DNA of 64,000 bases, taken from assembly GCA_037389465.1 (NCBI GenBank), contig JAZARR010000031.1, positions 107,001-171,000 of the forward strand, given 5' to 3'. A program made the translations under genes and the position numbers. How positions within the stretch are numbered: the first letter of the stretch is position 1; each line of letters starts with the position of its first letter. This document shows positions 1 through 25,650 of the stretch, in pieces. The notes below the pieces were generated by a model. It did not search any database and was not told where the DNA came from. It saw only the letters and a list, made by a program, of their open reading frames with translations. This stretch comes from Baylisascaris procyonis. Lineage: Eukaryota; Nematoda; Chromadorea; Rhabditida; Ascarididae.

Positions 1-130
1 TTTCAATGTCGTCGATGGTGTGTTGTGTGTGGATATATGGCTGTCGAGAATTGAATTTTCGCCTTTTAAATTTTTTAAGCGTTTCGAAACGATTGTTGAT
101 TGCTGTCTATGACTAATGGTGAGGGTAACA

Positions 131-1097
131 TTAGCCACAAGCGCAGGCGCAAGAGAGAGAGACGGAGAGAGACCGCGCGCGTCTTCAGCGAGACGGAGAG
201 AGACCGCGCGCGTCTTCAGCGAGCGACGCGGCACTGGTCACTCTGAAATAAATCGTCGCAATAAATGTGAAAATATACAGTAAGGAAATGAGATTCGAAC
301 AACGAATTTCGACACATTCGAAAGAGCATTAAAAGCTCTATCAGAATCAAAAATAATCTCGGACAAAAACAAGAACTTTTCTATTAGATCGATCATTTAT
401 ATGACGTGCAAATGAGAAAAATTGCATGGTCATCGATAAATGAGGGCCTATAACTGTATAAAGGAACAAGATTTGGGAAGAGTGACTAGGTACATTCGAA
501 AGAGCATTAAAAGCTCTATCAGAATCAAAAATAATCTCGGACAAAAACAAGAACTTTTCTATTAGATCGATCATTTATATGACGTGCAAATGAGAAAAAT
601 TGCATGGTCATCGATAAATGAGGGCCTATAACTGTATAAAGGAACAAGATTTGGGAAGACTGACTAGGTACATTCGAAAGAACATTAAAAGCTCCATCAG
701 AATCAAAAATAATCTCGGACAAAAACAAGAACTTTTCTATTAGATCGAATTTTTATATGCAGTGCAATTGAGAAAAAATAGACGTGCTGACACGTAGAGG
801 CGATGGAAGAAAGAAATCGCTCGTTGAACTATGGAAATCCTATTACTGGTTCGAAGTGGCAGCCGCTGTCGTTTCTCAGCAGAATCGTCGGTCTCTGTCG
901 TTGAGGTGAAGGCAACATCTGGAATGTTAAATATAATGATGATCACGACGAAAGCATACTACATAAGTAATGCAAGTTTTGTATAGCTTGAAATAATAAC
1001 ATTAAAGATATAATTTTTTCTCTTTCTTAAATTTCGGTGTTTGGTGCTACTTCAACTGATAACTTATCGTGGAAAAAATCAGAGATGCGCAGTCTAT
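131..1097 (+). repeat. Left terminal inverted repeat of the foldback element
   Basis: This arm pairs with 3169-4254 in reverse orientation. From the outside inward it holds a purine/CG-rich end (GACGGAGAGAGACCGCGCGC at 161, repeated once about 30 bp further on), a unique stretch, then two full 178-bp units plus a partial third, a block shared with the right arm that includes a GATGATCACGACG motif near 938, and finally the 3' end of the OTU reading frame. Compared with the right arm it carries about 20 extra bases near 141-160 and an extra stretch of about 45 bp near 990-1035, which just precedes (in plus coordinates) the OTU stop codon. Confidence 0.88.
312..736 (+). repeat. 178-bp subterminal tandem repeat, left arm
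   Basis: Units starting CATTCGAAAGAGCATTAAAA recur at about 314, 492 and 670, a period of 178 bp. Two units are complete; the third breaks off after TCTATTAGATCGA. The units are almost identical, with single differences such as GAGCATT against GAACATT. Open frames of 67-75 codons inside them only mirror the repeat and are not genes. Confidence 0.9.
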
Positions 1098-2027
1098 GTT
1101 TGACGATAATGTAGGAAATATAGCCTGCCGAGCCGGATGTAGCTATTTCTTCGAAGTATCCTTGCCAGATTCCATTCATCTCATGGTACACGTAGATGTT
1201 CAAGTCGAAGCAAAGCGCTGCAGCCATTAAGTCGACGTCGTCTCCCCAACGCAGAGTATCCGCAGCGTTGAGAGCTATGTCCCGCTTCCATTGCAACATT
1301 TTGTCTACACTGTTATATGTGGCCGTGTTCGTGAACATCCCTGAAATCTACTCACACTCTGCCGATGTTAACTGCTGAATGTTACATGTTGCTACAAGGT
1401 TATAACGGTACTGGCACACTTTTAGCGCATCGTTTGGGAATTCCTCTGAAGTAATGAATTATTTTGTAACATTCAAAGGAATACCTATCCAAGGCTCAGT
1501 GTTTTTCGATACGGCAAAGGCGATGAGAACCGACCGCATTTCCTGGTGATAGTTTTCCGTTCCCGTGATGCAATAAGCGAGTGCTCTGAAAGACCAAAAT
1601 GAATTGCACGCCATCTAATGCCAGTGCCACATTTCTTTGTTAGAAGCCTTTCTTGCAGAAGTAGGGCTGCTTGGAAAGTCCTTAGCGTCCTAATGGCGCT
1701 GTGCAAAAATAGGCTGCCTATTTCTGAACACCTAGTACTGCACATGCCTTATGCAGTTAGCAAGCTTCCTTGTCAGTGGACTAAACTAATAGGTTGCAAT
1801 GTGCAATGTGCAAATTTTGTTGCGACAGTTTTCGCTTTTGGAGGGCTTCTAATGCGAGAATTTGTTTGCTGTGATACTGACCTGTAAAGACAGTTGCCAT
1901 CGCCTCTGACTGAAACCGTCGCCCATTTGTCCGGCTTCTGATTGACTAGGAACGAGCACGAGTCGGTGTATGCAGGACGGCTACCTTGTACGTGAGGCAT
2001 TGCTTCTTCCATACGTTGTTCAACCAT
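1027..2027 (-). CDS. OTU-like cysteine protease domain in the foldback element (three exons, 5' end unresolved)
   Basis: Three minus-strand exons join in phase: about 2027-1882, 1585-1485 and 1340-1027 (stop TAA at 1029-1027). The donors are GTCAGT and GTATTC; the acceptors are CTTTCAG and ATTTCAG. The first exon ends in GDGNCLYR, the D-G-N-C catalytic motif of OTU cysteine proteases. The second continues ALAYCITGTENYHQEMR, and the third has LRWGDDVDLMAAA and DLNIYVYHEMNG, typical of the OTU core. A His in YIIVKHRL is the candidate catalytic histidine. OTU proteases usually remove ubiquitin. What one does in a transposon is unknown; protecting the transposase or acting on host silencing factors is speculation. 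The upstream junction to the transposase exons is unclear because the OTU frame meets a stop just above 2027. It could be a separate gene or the 3' half of a transposase-OTU fusion. The last codons lie inside the left inverted repeat. Confidence 0.6.
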
Positions 2028-2028
2028 T

Positions 2029-3006
2029 CTAGACTAGGCGGCTCGAAACGAATGGTCTTGGTAGCCCCCATTTTTTTCCAATCTCCTCCACATCTTCATG
2101 TGATCTGGCTTCTTTGGTTGCAATTGCGCACTTCAAATGGCTGCTTGCATTGAAGGTTTCCTGCTTTGCAAGCACTTGCGGTTGCCTTCCAAGCGAAATG
2201 CAACATTTCTGCTGAGGAACATGCCGCCTTCGAGTTGCATTTTTGCTCTTCAGCCCTGACGGGTCCGTGTCGGAAAGCAAGTATTGCATGCGATCAAGGT
2301 ATGGCAATGCAATCAACCATGCATTCAGTGCGTCGGTTGGTTTCTTTACCATCAAGCGAATCTGCAAGGCCCATTATCGGTAGGTATGGGTAATCTCATT
2401 CAGCTCTCTATCAAGAACAATGTCATAAATGCACAAAAATAATGCATAAGACAAAACTAACTTGGTATTTTTGCATGTATTTCAGAAGGCGATAGTTGAG
2501 CCGGACATATTTCGGATTTCTTGGTTTCGTCTTCGCGCCCTCTGTCAATTGCTGTATGCGCGTTAAATACTCTGAATGACGGGAGTGAAGGAAGGCCAAA
2601 TATGCGCTGATCGTAGGATTGCGAGGAGCACGCCACTGCCTTAAAAATTTCTACATTATTGCTTCGTTGGCAAAATTGCAGCTTAACAGGCAATACTCAG
2701 AGAGGACTGTGGTAGATGAATTTCGAAAAACGCGCCTTGCTAGCACTGAGTGATATGCTTCCGCCGCATTTGTTGTGCGCAGATCTGAGCGTAGTGGTCC
2801 CACTTGTGAAACGGCAGTGAAAGCCAGTAGCTTTCGAAGTACCGCTTGAACGCGTTCAGTTCTTTACGAGGCCAACAGGTGAGCTTCGGTGGAGGAATCC
2901 AAGATTTGGGAGGTTGAGGTGGAATTTTTAGCGCCATCTCCCACTCGCAGAAGACGTGTTCTGCAAAGGACTTGCTGATGAGCCGCCACTGCTCAGATTT
3001 TGACAT
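2029..3006 (-). pseudogene. MULE-type transposase, C-terminal fragment, frameshifted
   Basis: Reading down from an ATG at 3006, one frame gives a hydrophilic stretch ending YFESYWLSLPFHKWDHY. A different frame then continues with LRTTNAAEAYHSVLARR (motif on 2747-2782). This is the RTTN...E..H signature of the C-terminal part of MULE/Phantom transposases, where a W..Y motif precedes RTTN. The change of frame near 2785-2800 therefore looks like a frameshift. A possible intron (GTTTTTCG donor at about 2732, acceptor AATGTAG) rejoins in phase to APRNPTISAYLAFLHSRH and TKPRNPKYVRLNYRLLKY, ending at a GTTAGT donor (exon low end 2462). A further exon from 2361 gives KPTDALNAWLIALPYLDR. The N-terminal FLYWCH and DDE regions are absent. 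The family match rests on remembered motifs. The exon structure is inferred, and the last exon (2029-2361) is the least certain. Confidence 0.6.
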
Positions 3007-3168
3007 AGTTCACCTAATAACATCAGCAACAGCACTGCAGCCTTCAGATACTTAGCACGTTGGCTCATTACACATTGCACACGAATCAAATTTTATTTCC
3101 CTCACATCAGCCTGTTATGCGCAACAAAAACAGTTAGACCACGAACTGCTGAGTGCAGGCGTCCACAA

Positions 3169-4254
3169 ATAGACTGCACATCTCTGATTTTTTCCAAGAT
3201 AAGCTATCAGTTGAAGTAGCACCAAACCTAATTCAAGCTATACAAAACTTGCATTACTTATGTAGTATGCTTTCGTCGTGATCATCATTATATTTAACAT
3301 TCCAGATGTTGCCTTCACCTCAACGACAGAGACCGACGATTCTGCTGAGAAACGACACCGGCTGCCACTTCGAACCAGTAATAGGATTTCCATAGTTCAA
3401 AGAGCGATTTCTTTCTTCCATCGCCTCTACGTGTCAGCACGTCTATTTTTTCTCAATTGCACTGCATATAAAAATTCGAACTAATAGAAAAGTTCTTGTT
3501 TTTGTCCGAGATTATTTTTGATTCTGATGGAGCTTTTAATGTTCTTTCGAATGTACCTAGTCAGTCTTCCCAAATCTTGTTCCTTTATACAGTTATAGGC
3601 CCTCATTTATCGATGACCATGCAATTTTTCTCATTTGCACGTCATATAAATGATCGATCTAATAGAAAAGTTCTTGTTTTTGTCCGAGATTATTTTTGAT
3701 TCTGATAGAGCTTTTAATGTTCTTTCGAATGTACCTAGTCACTCTCCCCAAATCTTGTTCCTTTATACAGTTATAGGCCCTCATTTATCGATGACCATGC
3801 AATTTTTCTCATTTGCACGTCATATAAATGATCGATCTAATAGAAAAGTTCTTGTTTTTGTCCGAGATTATTTTTGATTCTGATAGAGCTTTTAATGTTC
3901 TTTCGAATGTACCTAGTCACTCTCCCCAAATCTTGTTCCTTTATACAGTTATAGGCCCTCATTTATCGATGACCATGCAATTTTTCTCAATTGCACTGCA
4001 TATAAAAATTCGATCTAATAGAAAAGTTCTTGTTTTTGTCCGAGATTATTTTTGATTCTGATAGAGCTTTTAATGCTCTTTCGAATGTGCCGAAATTCGT
4101 TGTTCGAATCTCATTTCCTTACTGTATATTTTCACATTTATTGCGACGATTTATTTCAGAGTGACCAGTGCCGCGTCGCTCGCTGAAGACGCGCGCGGTC
4201 TCTCTCCGTCTCGCTGAAAACGCGCGCGGTCTCTCTCCGTCTCTTTTTGGCTAA
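3169..4254 (-). repeat. Right terminal inverted repeat of the foldback element
   Basis: This is the reverse-complement partner of 131-1097. It has one more 178-bp unit than the left arm (three full plus a partial). Its inner end (3169-3228) is an inverted, diverged copy of the last codons of the OTU reading frame, so the inverted repeat extends into coding sequence. The outer end again has the duplicated CGCGCGCGGTCTCTCTCCGT block (about 4188-4210 and 4221-4240). Confidence 0.88.
3479..4090 (-). repeat. 178-bp subterminal tandem repeat, right arm
   Basis: The 178-bp unit of the left arm in reverse orientation. The segment TAATAGAAAAGTTCTTG recurs at about 3482, 3660, 3838 and 4016, giving three full units and a partial one. 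The difference in copy number between arms (two against three) points to unequal exchange or slippage after the arms formed. Confidence 0.9.
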
Positions 4255-5924
4255 GTGCGCCGACCCCATGAGTAATATATGCCCGTTGTTTTTTGTTCTT
4301 CTCTATGATCATTGGTAGAAATTTCGAATTTTTTATAAGTAAGGGGGGGGAAGGTTTCAGGTAGTGTTTGACTTTGCCAGATGGAATGGAATATACTGGG
4401 GATCTCGTCCCACCTTCCACTGAAAATTATAAGAACCGATTCGAGAACGTCAGTTTGCGTAGTTCGTTGATTATCCTTCATGCATCAATCGTAAAATATG
4501 GCAATACAATTTCCACGTTTAATGTCGGAAAATAAGTGCATAGGGACATTTCAAGTAAATGGTGCAGCTGAAGGATTTAGGTGGAAGGTAGATAGAACGA
4601 AATAAAGCTTGTGCATTCGAGAGACGATCTCTTTATTTGCGAGGGACGAACAACAAAATGGTAGTTCCCTTTTTTCTGTTTTATTATAATGGGATCAGTT
4701 ATCAGGAGTTTTAAGCTGCTTTCGTACTGTTTAATATGCTTTTTGTTTTAGTGATTAATTCTTGTGAAGTGCTTTTCCTTCTAAAAAAGGCACTGTATTT
4801 TTGAAATTTATAGAAAAATTCAACTTTGTTCCAGGACGTTGTGGTACTTAAAAGACAGGAAGGGGGGGGGGGAGGGTGAATAAGCGACGGCAGAAATTGG
4901 AGAAATTCAAGAATGCTGTGTGAACTTTAGAACAGAAAACATTTGCGATATCAGTTTTTATTTTTTAAGAACGTCATATCGGCTTCATCTCTCAAATTCT
5001 ATAAGCATTTAATATCGCTTGTAAATCATCTCTCTGATGGTTTTGTATCTCTGCAACAATGAATTTTCTGTTGCAGTAGCGACGATTTCATTGTTTACTT
5101 TTGGTTTTCTAATTCTCAATGCTGATTTTTTGCCAACTCAAGCGTCAAGCTCTCTTTATTTACATGCTTCGTTATCCTCTTCTCTCTCTCTCTCTCTCTC
5201 TTTCTTCGTGATCTTCTCTCTTTCAGATTATTCCTGCATCTCTATTTGATAAACAGTTTAAATTGTTGCATTCTATGAGTGATATTGTAATGGAATGTTC
5301 TGTGAGTTATGCGACATTATCGTGGTGGCATTATTTGTAACGTAACCGGTTTTGAATTTCTAGCAGCTTCTCTTAGGACACTGCGAATGGGTGCTTTCAA
5401 CTGGTGTAAATATGCAATTAGATTGTTAACGAGGAGAGTTCTTAGAGTCGGACCTCACCATCCATTCTCCTTTCTTTTTTCTCCATCCATTCCCCCTCCC
5501 CTTCTAATTCCTAACATCCTAGCCTTCTCCTGCAAGAATGTTTTAGCGTTAACGAATAATAAGAGCTTTCATGCATTATGGTTTTCTTTGTTACTTCTTT
5601 CAGAATTTCTTAAATATTTCTTAAAATCACATATCATTTACGAGCTCAAGTATCGGAATCTGTTTACATGTTTCATTTCCTTTCTTTCTTTCTTTCTTTC
5701 TTTGTGGCCCTGCCGATTGGGTCCATCGCTGCTTCTTCTCCTTCTTAAATCAGAGATGTTGGGTACGTTGATGTGTTTATAGTATGTGCGTGCATGCAAG
5801 TTTTAGAATATTTTCATGCTCGTTGAATAGTTTGCCATTATTCAGTTTATTTTCACCAAAATTATGCATCTATGAGCATTGGATTGTGGTTGTTGATTTC
5901 GAGTCGTAACATCGTGATGTGGTA
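4255..5924. other. Intergenic stretch between transposon and aconitase gene
   Basis: I see no gene here. The stretch holds G-runs (about 4344-4352 and 4862-4873), a CT microsatellite (5179-5204) and a TTTC run (5683-5702). It must include the aconitase promoter and 5' UTR, but I cannot place a transcription start. An in-frame TAA at 5907-5909 bounds the aconitase reading frame. Confidence 0.6.
5179..5204. repeat. CT microsatellite
   Basis: An uninterrupted run of TC dinucleotides (TCTCTCTCTC...) about 740 bp upstream of the aconitase start codon. A TTTC run follows at about 5683-5702. Confidence 0.85.
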
Positions 5925-21479
<15,555 letters not shown>

Positions 21480-24400
21480 ACTTTCATTGTGACACCAAAA
21501 GCAAATCTTTTTTGCTGCATAGACCGAACTGCTGACCTCTCGAGATTCTAATCGAGCTATATGGTGTTTGTGCTTTTCCACTAATTCCTTGACGCATCTG
21601 TGTGGTATGAGCAATGCAAGGTTTGTTTATAAATGACGCTTGACATATTTTTTGTGGCGCCAGTGAGAAGTTTTCTGGGATCTGTGCTAGGGACTGCGAT
21701 TTTATCTTGGCGGTAGCTGACATAGGTTTCAGAGTTCTCCTATAATACGGAAGTAGATCTTTTGTTTATCTTGCTTTTGACGTTTAAAATACCACCAAAG
21801 ATATATGTGACATCGAGAATTATTGGAAGGGTAGGGAAGCCTAAGCGAGCATCAGGTGAAAGAGAGAGAGACGCTCTGAGTGGTGATGAAGAACTTCAGG
21901 CCCGACTGAGGGACATAGTGTCATATGTCGTGCATAATTTGAAGCGTCAATTTTTTATAGCTGAAAGTATTGGAGGAACGAGAAGAGGAATTGCTCTTCC
22001 TTCTCTCTATTGCAAATTTTAATGCGTTCCCTCGCCTTCTCTGTTTTCTTTTGTGTTTTCGATCTATCTTCCAGAGGTGTATGGATTGTTCGTCTCAAGG
22101 AAATTTTCTTCACTGGTTAGGTGGAAGAGTTTTGTAGATTGATCTTATTTCCTCGTGTGCACTGCAGTAGTTCTTGCTGTTGAGCAGGCACGATAGAACG
22201 GCAGCGTTGATAAAAAGCAGTGATAATTTGATTAGGTCTGTGGACGAGGAAGAGTACGGTTATGAAAGAGCATTGGGTGAGGGTTGATTCGTTATACGGT
22301 GGTATTCTTCAGATCGGTCTATTTTTTGTGTGACCAAGGTTTGTTGAGGGATGATAGCGTATTACATCTGTCTTGTAATGATAGTGTATCTACCGTCACG
22401 CAACTTCACCAAAAGTGGATAGGCGTAACAGTCCTTAACAAGCCGGGCCTTACGTGTCGTCTTTGCTTCGTAGTTTTTTGAAACAAAAATCTGAACTTGA
22501 TGCATCTGTGGTATTGATTCATTTTTGGCACTCAGTAGGTCTCGTGCAGTTGAATTTGAATGGTACAGTTAGTAAATTGAATCTTTATTTCGAAAGGTTT
22601 ATGGCGAGCAAATTTTCGTAGAATTTTTGGGTTGTTTTATCTGAGTTCGTTACAATATGAATATTTTACTTACAAAAAGCCATTTTGCTTTCGCAAAACA
22701 AGATTCCATATTCATTTTGTTGTCAAGCTTTGTGTGGAATGGAAGTTGGCGTGGAGGTTGAGAATGCTGTTGGAAAGTTTCGTAGCGTGTCTTCCATCTT
22801 TTTACCTCTTCTCTCACTTTTCATTATATATTTGGGTGCATGGGCGTAATCGATTGTTGTTACTGCTAAATGTTAGCGATGTTTTACCGGTGTTTTCCTT
22901 TCCTTTTTGCTATATGTTGCGCAGTTTCTTTGCCATATAATGCGCAATGCACAGGTTGTTTGAATAACTAATCAGATCTTTGTGTTAGTAAAATTCATAG
23001 CAGGGCTTATTATTAAAAATATTATTTCTTGTAGTGTGGTTTAGCATCGTTACGATCGTGGAGGAGCTGGTTATTGAGAGTTCCCGCTTCGAAGACTGCT
23101 GCAGATCACTGTGATTCCCTTCAGACACCAAATTTTGGTGTTTTCCTGATTTTAATGATCGGTGTAGGGTGCATAGTACCAAGATCGCCGTTCAGGGACT
23201 ATTATGCAGGCAATGATGCTGGTGCTTACTGGTTCGCGTTAGGCGATGTCTTCAGCATCGGACAGGTGTCAATGACCGCGAAGTGAATAGTGAATGTGTG
23301 CTGTAAGTTGCCGATTATCTGACTAAGCTTATAAACGTATAGCTGAGTGCAGCGACTCGAACACTATGAAAATGGCGGTGCGTTGATTGATGTTACTGCA
23401 GTTCAAAGCGATAAAGTCGGTGCGGGGTCTTAGACGACGAAACTTTAATTACCAGTATGCACATGAAGTCGCATCCCCCCCTCCGCTTAGCAGGGAAAAG
23501 GCATTACAAGGTGGCATTATTTATTCGTTTGCCCACCCTACTGCATGAGGACAGATATAAGCAGATGCACGTGCAACAGCGGCTCCAATCCTATACTTTT
23601 CAACCTAGGCGAAAAAGTTGTCTATTAGGCTATGGTCGTATGGTCCACATCTGTCCTGAAGCAAACCGCAGAGAATCATATCACCAGGCTTGACTCGTAC
23701 TAGTTACCATCAGTGGAATGTACCAGCTCCCTCGTCCTGTATTTAATTTACAGTGTGGTAAAGCGTACATTCATGATCAACCACTTTATTCATGAATAGC
23801 ATGATCAACCACTTTATTTATTCATGGTTAGAAAAACAGCATAAAATTCAAAAGCAGATGTAAATAAAGTCTAAATAAATATGATTTTGGGTTAATGAAA
23901 GAATAGTTTGTGGAGTTCAGCATCCGTGTGACTGAGGACTATGCTGTTTTTTCTGCTTGAACCAAATTTCCAACTTTCGTTCTCCTTCTATCAAGGAGGT
24001 AATACCTGTCTCACATTGTGCTGGTCAATGCTCACTATTGCGTTAAACATTTATTAAAAAATTTCCGACCTCGATTACATATCCCTCAAAAAAATTTGAG
24101 AAGCATATGAGACAAGCAGGAGGAAGCATTTCTCACCTGTACATGGTGTACTTCAACTGAGGGCTATGTAAAATAAAGGAGGAGGAAAATTTAATGGTAG
24201 ATGAAGAAAGAGAAAATGGAATAAAGGGGAATAAATCACAATAGATAACAAACACCTTGACCAGCTGGAAGTAGTTCAGCGACGAAATTAGCAATTATGG
24301 CAGAAATCGATGGATGAAAGGCACTTGGTCATCATGCAGCTACAACAACTCATAGCAACGCCTTGAGAGCGATACAAGCACAATTTGTGGTACTGCAGCC

Positions 24401-24639
24401 GTTCTTTGTACCATGCAATTCTATGCCACAATTGAAAAATCACTTAGGGTTCTTCGATGTGTGACGTGAACTCCTTTTAAGCCGTAAAAGACTAAAAAAC
24501 AAGCATGAGACAGCGCGATGCACCTCGAAATGCAGTGGTGGTACTTGTTGCTGGAACTCAGCAAGACATATTCCACATGGACCACAAGCTGTAAAGCAGT
24601 TATATTACTTGCTTACAAAACTAAACCACTGGGTGGAAT
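21480..24639. other. Intergenic: aconitase 3' flank and downstream
   Basis: The stretch starts at the aconitase stop and must include its 3' UTR; no obvious AATAAA follows within the first few hundred bases. Several open frames of 60-100 codons occur, none with a recognisable motif or convincing splice context. A direct repeat of CATGATCAACCACTTTATT lies at about 23772-23820. The plus strand is T-rich up to about 23.7 kb and more A-rich after it. Confidence 0.5.
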
Positions 24640-25650
24640 ACGTAATATGTGGACGATTTAGGAAAGAAGTCGCTAATCAAATTACCAAAACACCAATACT
24701 GGCTCAAAGTGGCAACCAATGTAGTTTGGCAACGAGATCGTCGATCCGTGTCGGAGAGGTGAGGCTAATTTGTGAAACTTGAGGTAATGGTGTAAAGGTA
24801 CTGTATTGGAAAGATATTATTTGAGTAGTGGAAGCTATAAAAATATGACTGAAATTGTACTTTTGAAAATTTGTAGTGATGCCTGAATTAAGAACAACAG
24901 AGAAGTAATTCTCCGTCGTGTTTCCATCCTTGTGAGTTTTATGATATTAAAATTGATGGCTTATCGTAGAGGAATGGAATATGTCTCATGAATGTTTGAG
25001 GAGATAGCGTTGAAACAACTGTAAGGAGTACAGCCTACCCCAGCGAGGTCTTCTTCAACAGAATGAAGGTGATGGTGATGGTGTTCCGTTCCTGCGATGG
25101 AATGTGCAAGTGCTCTGAAAGATCGAAATGAATTGCATGCTATCTGATGCTGCTGTTACGTTTCATTATTAAAAAACCTTTCCTATGGGAAATGAGGTTA
25201 CCTGCAGCAGTCTTTAACGTTACGACGGCGATCGACTGCTTAAAAACGTCTGCGGGAAATACATTTTCAATCGACTTCCTAAGCGACCAGCACTGGGCAC
25301 GGCTTATGCCGTTAACAAGCTTCCGACAGTCATTACTCGACTAAGTCGACAGGCTGCATTGTCGAATGCATAAATTTTGTTTCAACGACCTTTCGCTCTG
25401 TGAATCCCTCAGAAGAGAGAAATCGCTCGCATATAATACATGCCTGCAAAAGCATTGGCCATTATCTCTGACTGCAGCCTCCCCTTTGCGTTGGTTCTGA
25501 TCCGTTTGGAATGAAGAGGAGTCGATGGAGCTTTTTTTTCGTACGTGCTTGTAATAGATCGAAGTTTCTATTTTTATTTCACATTATGACTTATTCTTAT
25601 ACAGCTTTTAATGCACTCTAAGCGTATCTAGTCTCCGGTCTGCCTCCTTT
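24640..25650. mobile_element. Decayed relative of the foldback/OTU element
   Basis: Several blocks, in the same order and orientation as in the 131-4254 element, are clearly alike. 24695-24775 resembles 845-915 (CTGGCTCAAAGTGGCA against CTGGTTCGAAGTGGCA). 25085-25145 resembles 1560-1620 (shared AGTGCTCTGAAAGA and AATGAATTGCA). 25317-25430 resembles 1760-1860, and 25440-25530 resembles 1880-1970, the OTU active-site exon. The stretch at about 25600-25640 resembles the 178-bp arm repeat. On the minus strand the catalytic GDGNC segment has become RDNGQC, so the protease is dead. No transposase part is present. This is an old, shorter copy or a sister family. Confidence 0.7.

Larger units (their letters stand above)
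131..4254. mobile_element. Foldback-type DNA transposon (Mutator/MULE, Phantom-like) carrying an OTU protease domain
   Basis: Two arms of about 1 kb are near-perfect inverted copies of each other (131-1097 against 3169-4254) and flank a 2 kb core. The outermost shared bases are TTAGCCA at 131 and TGGCTAA ending at 4254. Each arm carries subterminal 178-bp tandem units, the structure called foldback. The core, read on the minus strand, encodes a decayed MULE transposase C-terminus (about 3006 down to 2029) and then an OTU cysteine protease domain (2027 down to 1027). Known family background: Phantom elements are an animal branch of Mutator transposons, some with foldback-like ends. I infer membership from the transposase motif RTTNAAEAYHS and the termini. 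No clear 8-11 bp target duplication is visible, and the transposase lacks its catalytic N-terminal part, so this copy is probably non-autonomous. Confidence 0.82.

Noticed and set aside
347..4055. Repeated 60-75 codon frames in the transposon arms
   Set aside because: They are the same frame read from each 178-bp tandem unit and are explained by the repeat.
5309..5782. 157-codon plus-strand open frame upstream of aconitase
   Set aside because: Low-complexity Leu/Phe/Ser-rich translation from a pyrimidine-rich stretch (TTTC and CCTT runs); no domain, no splice context.
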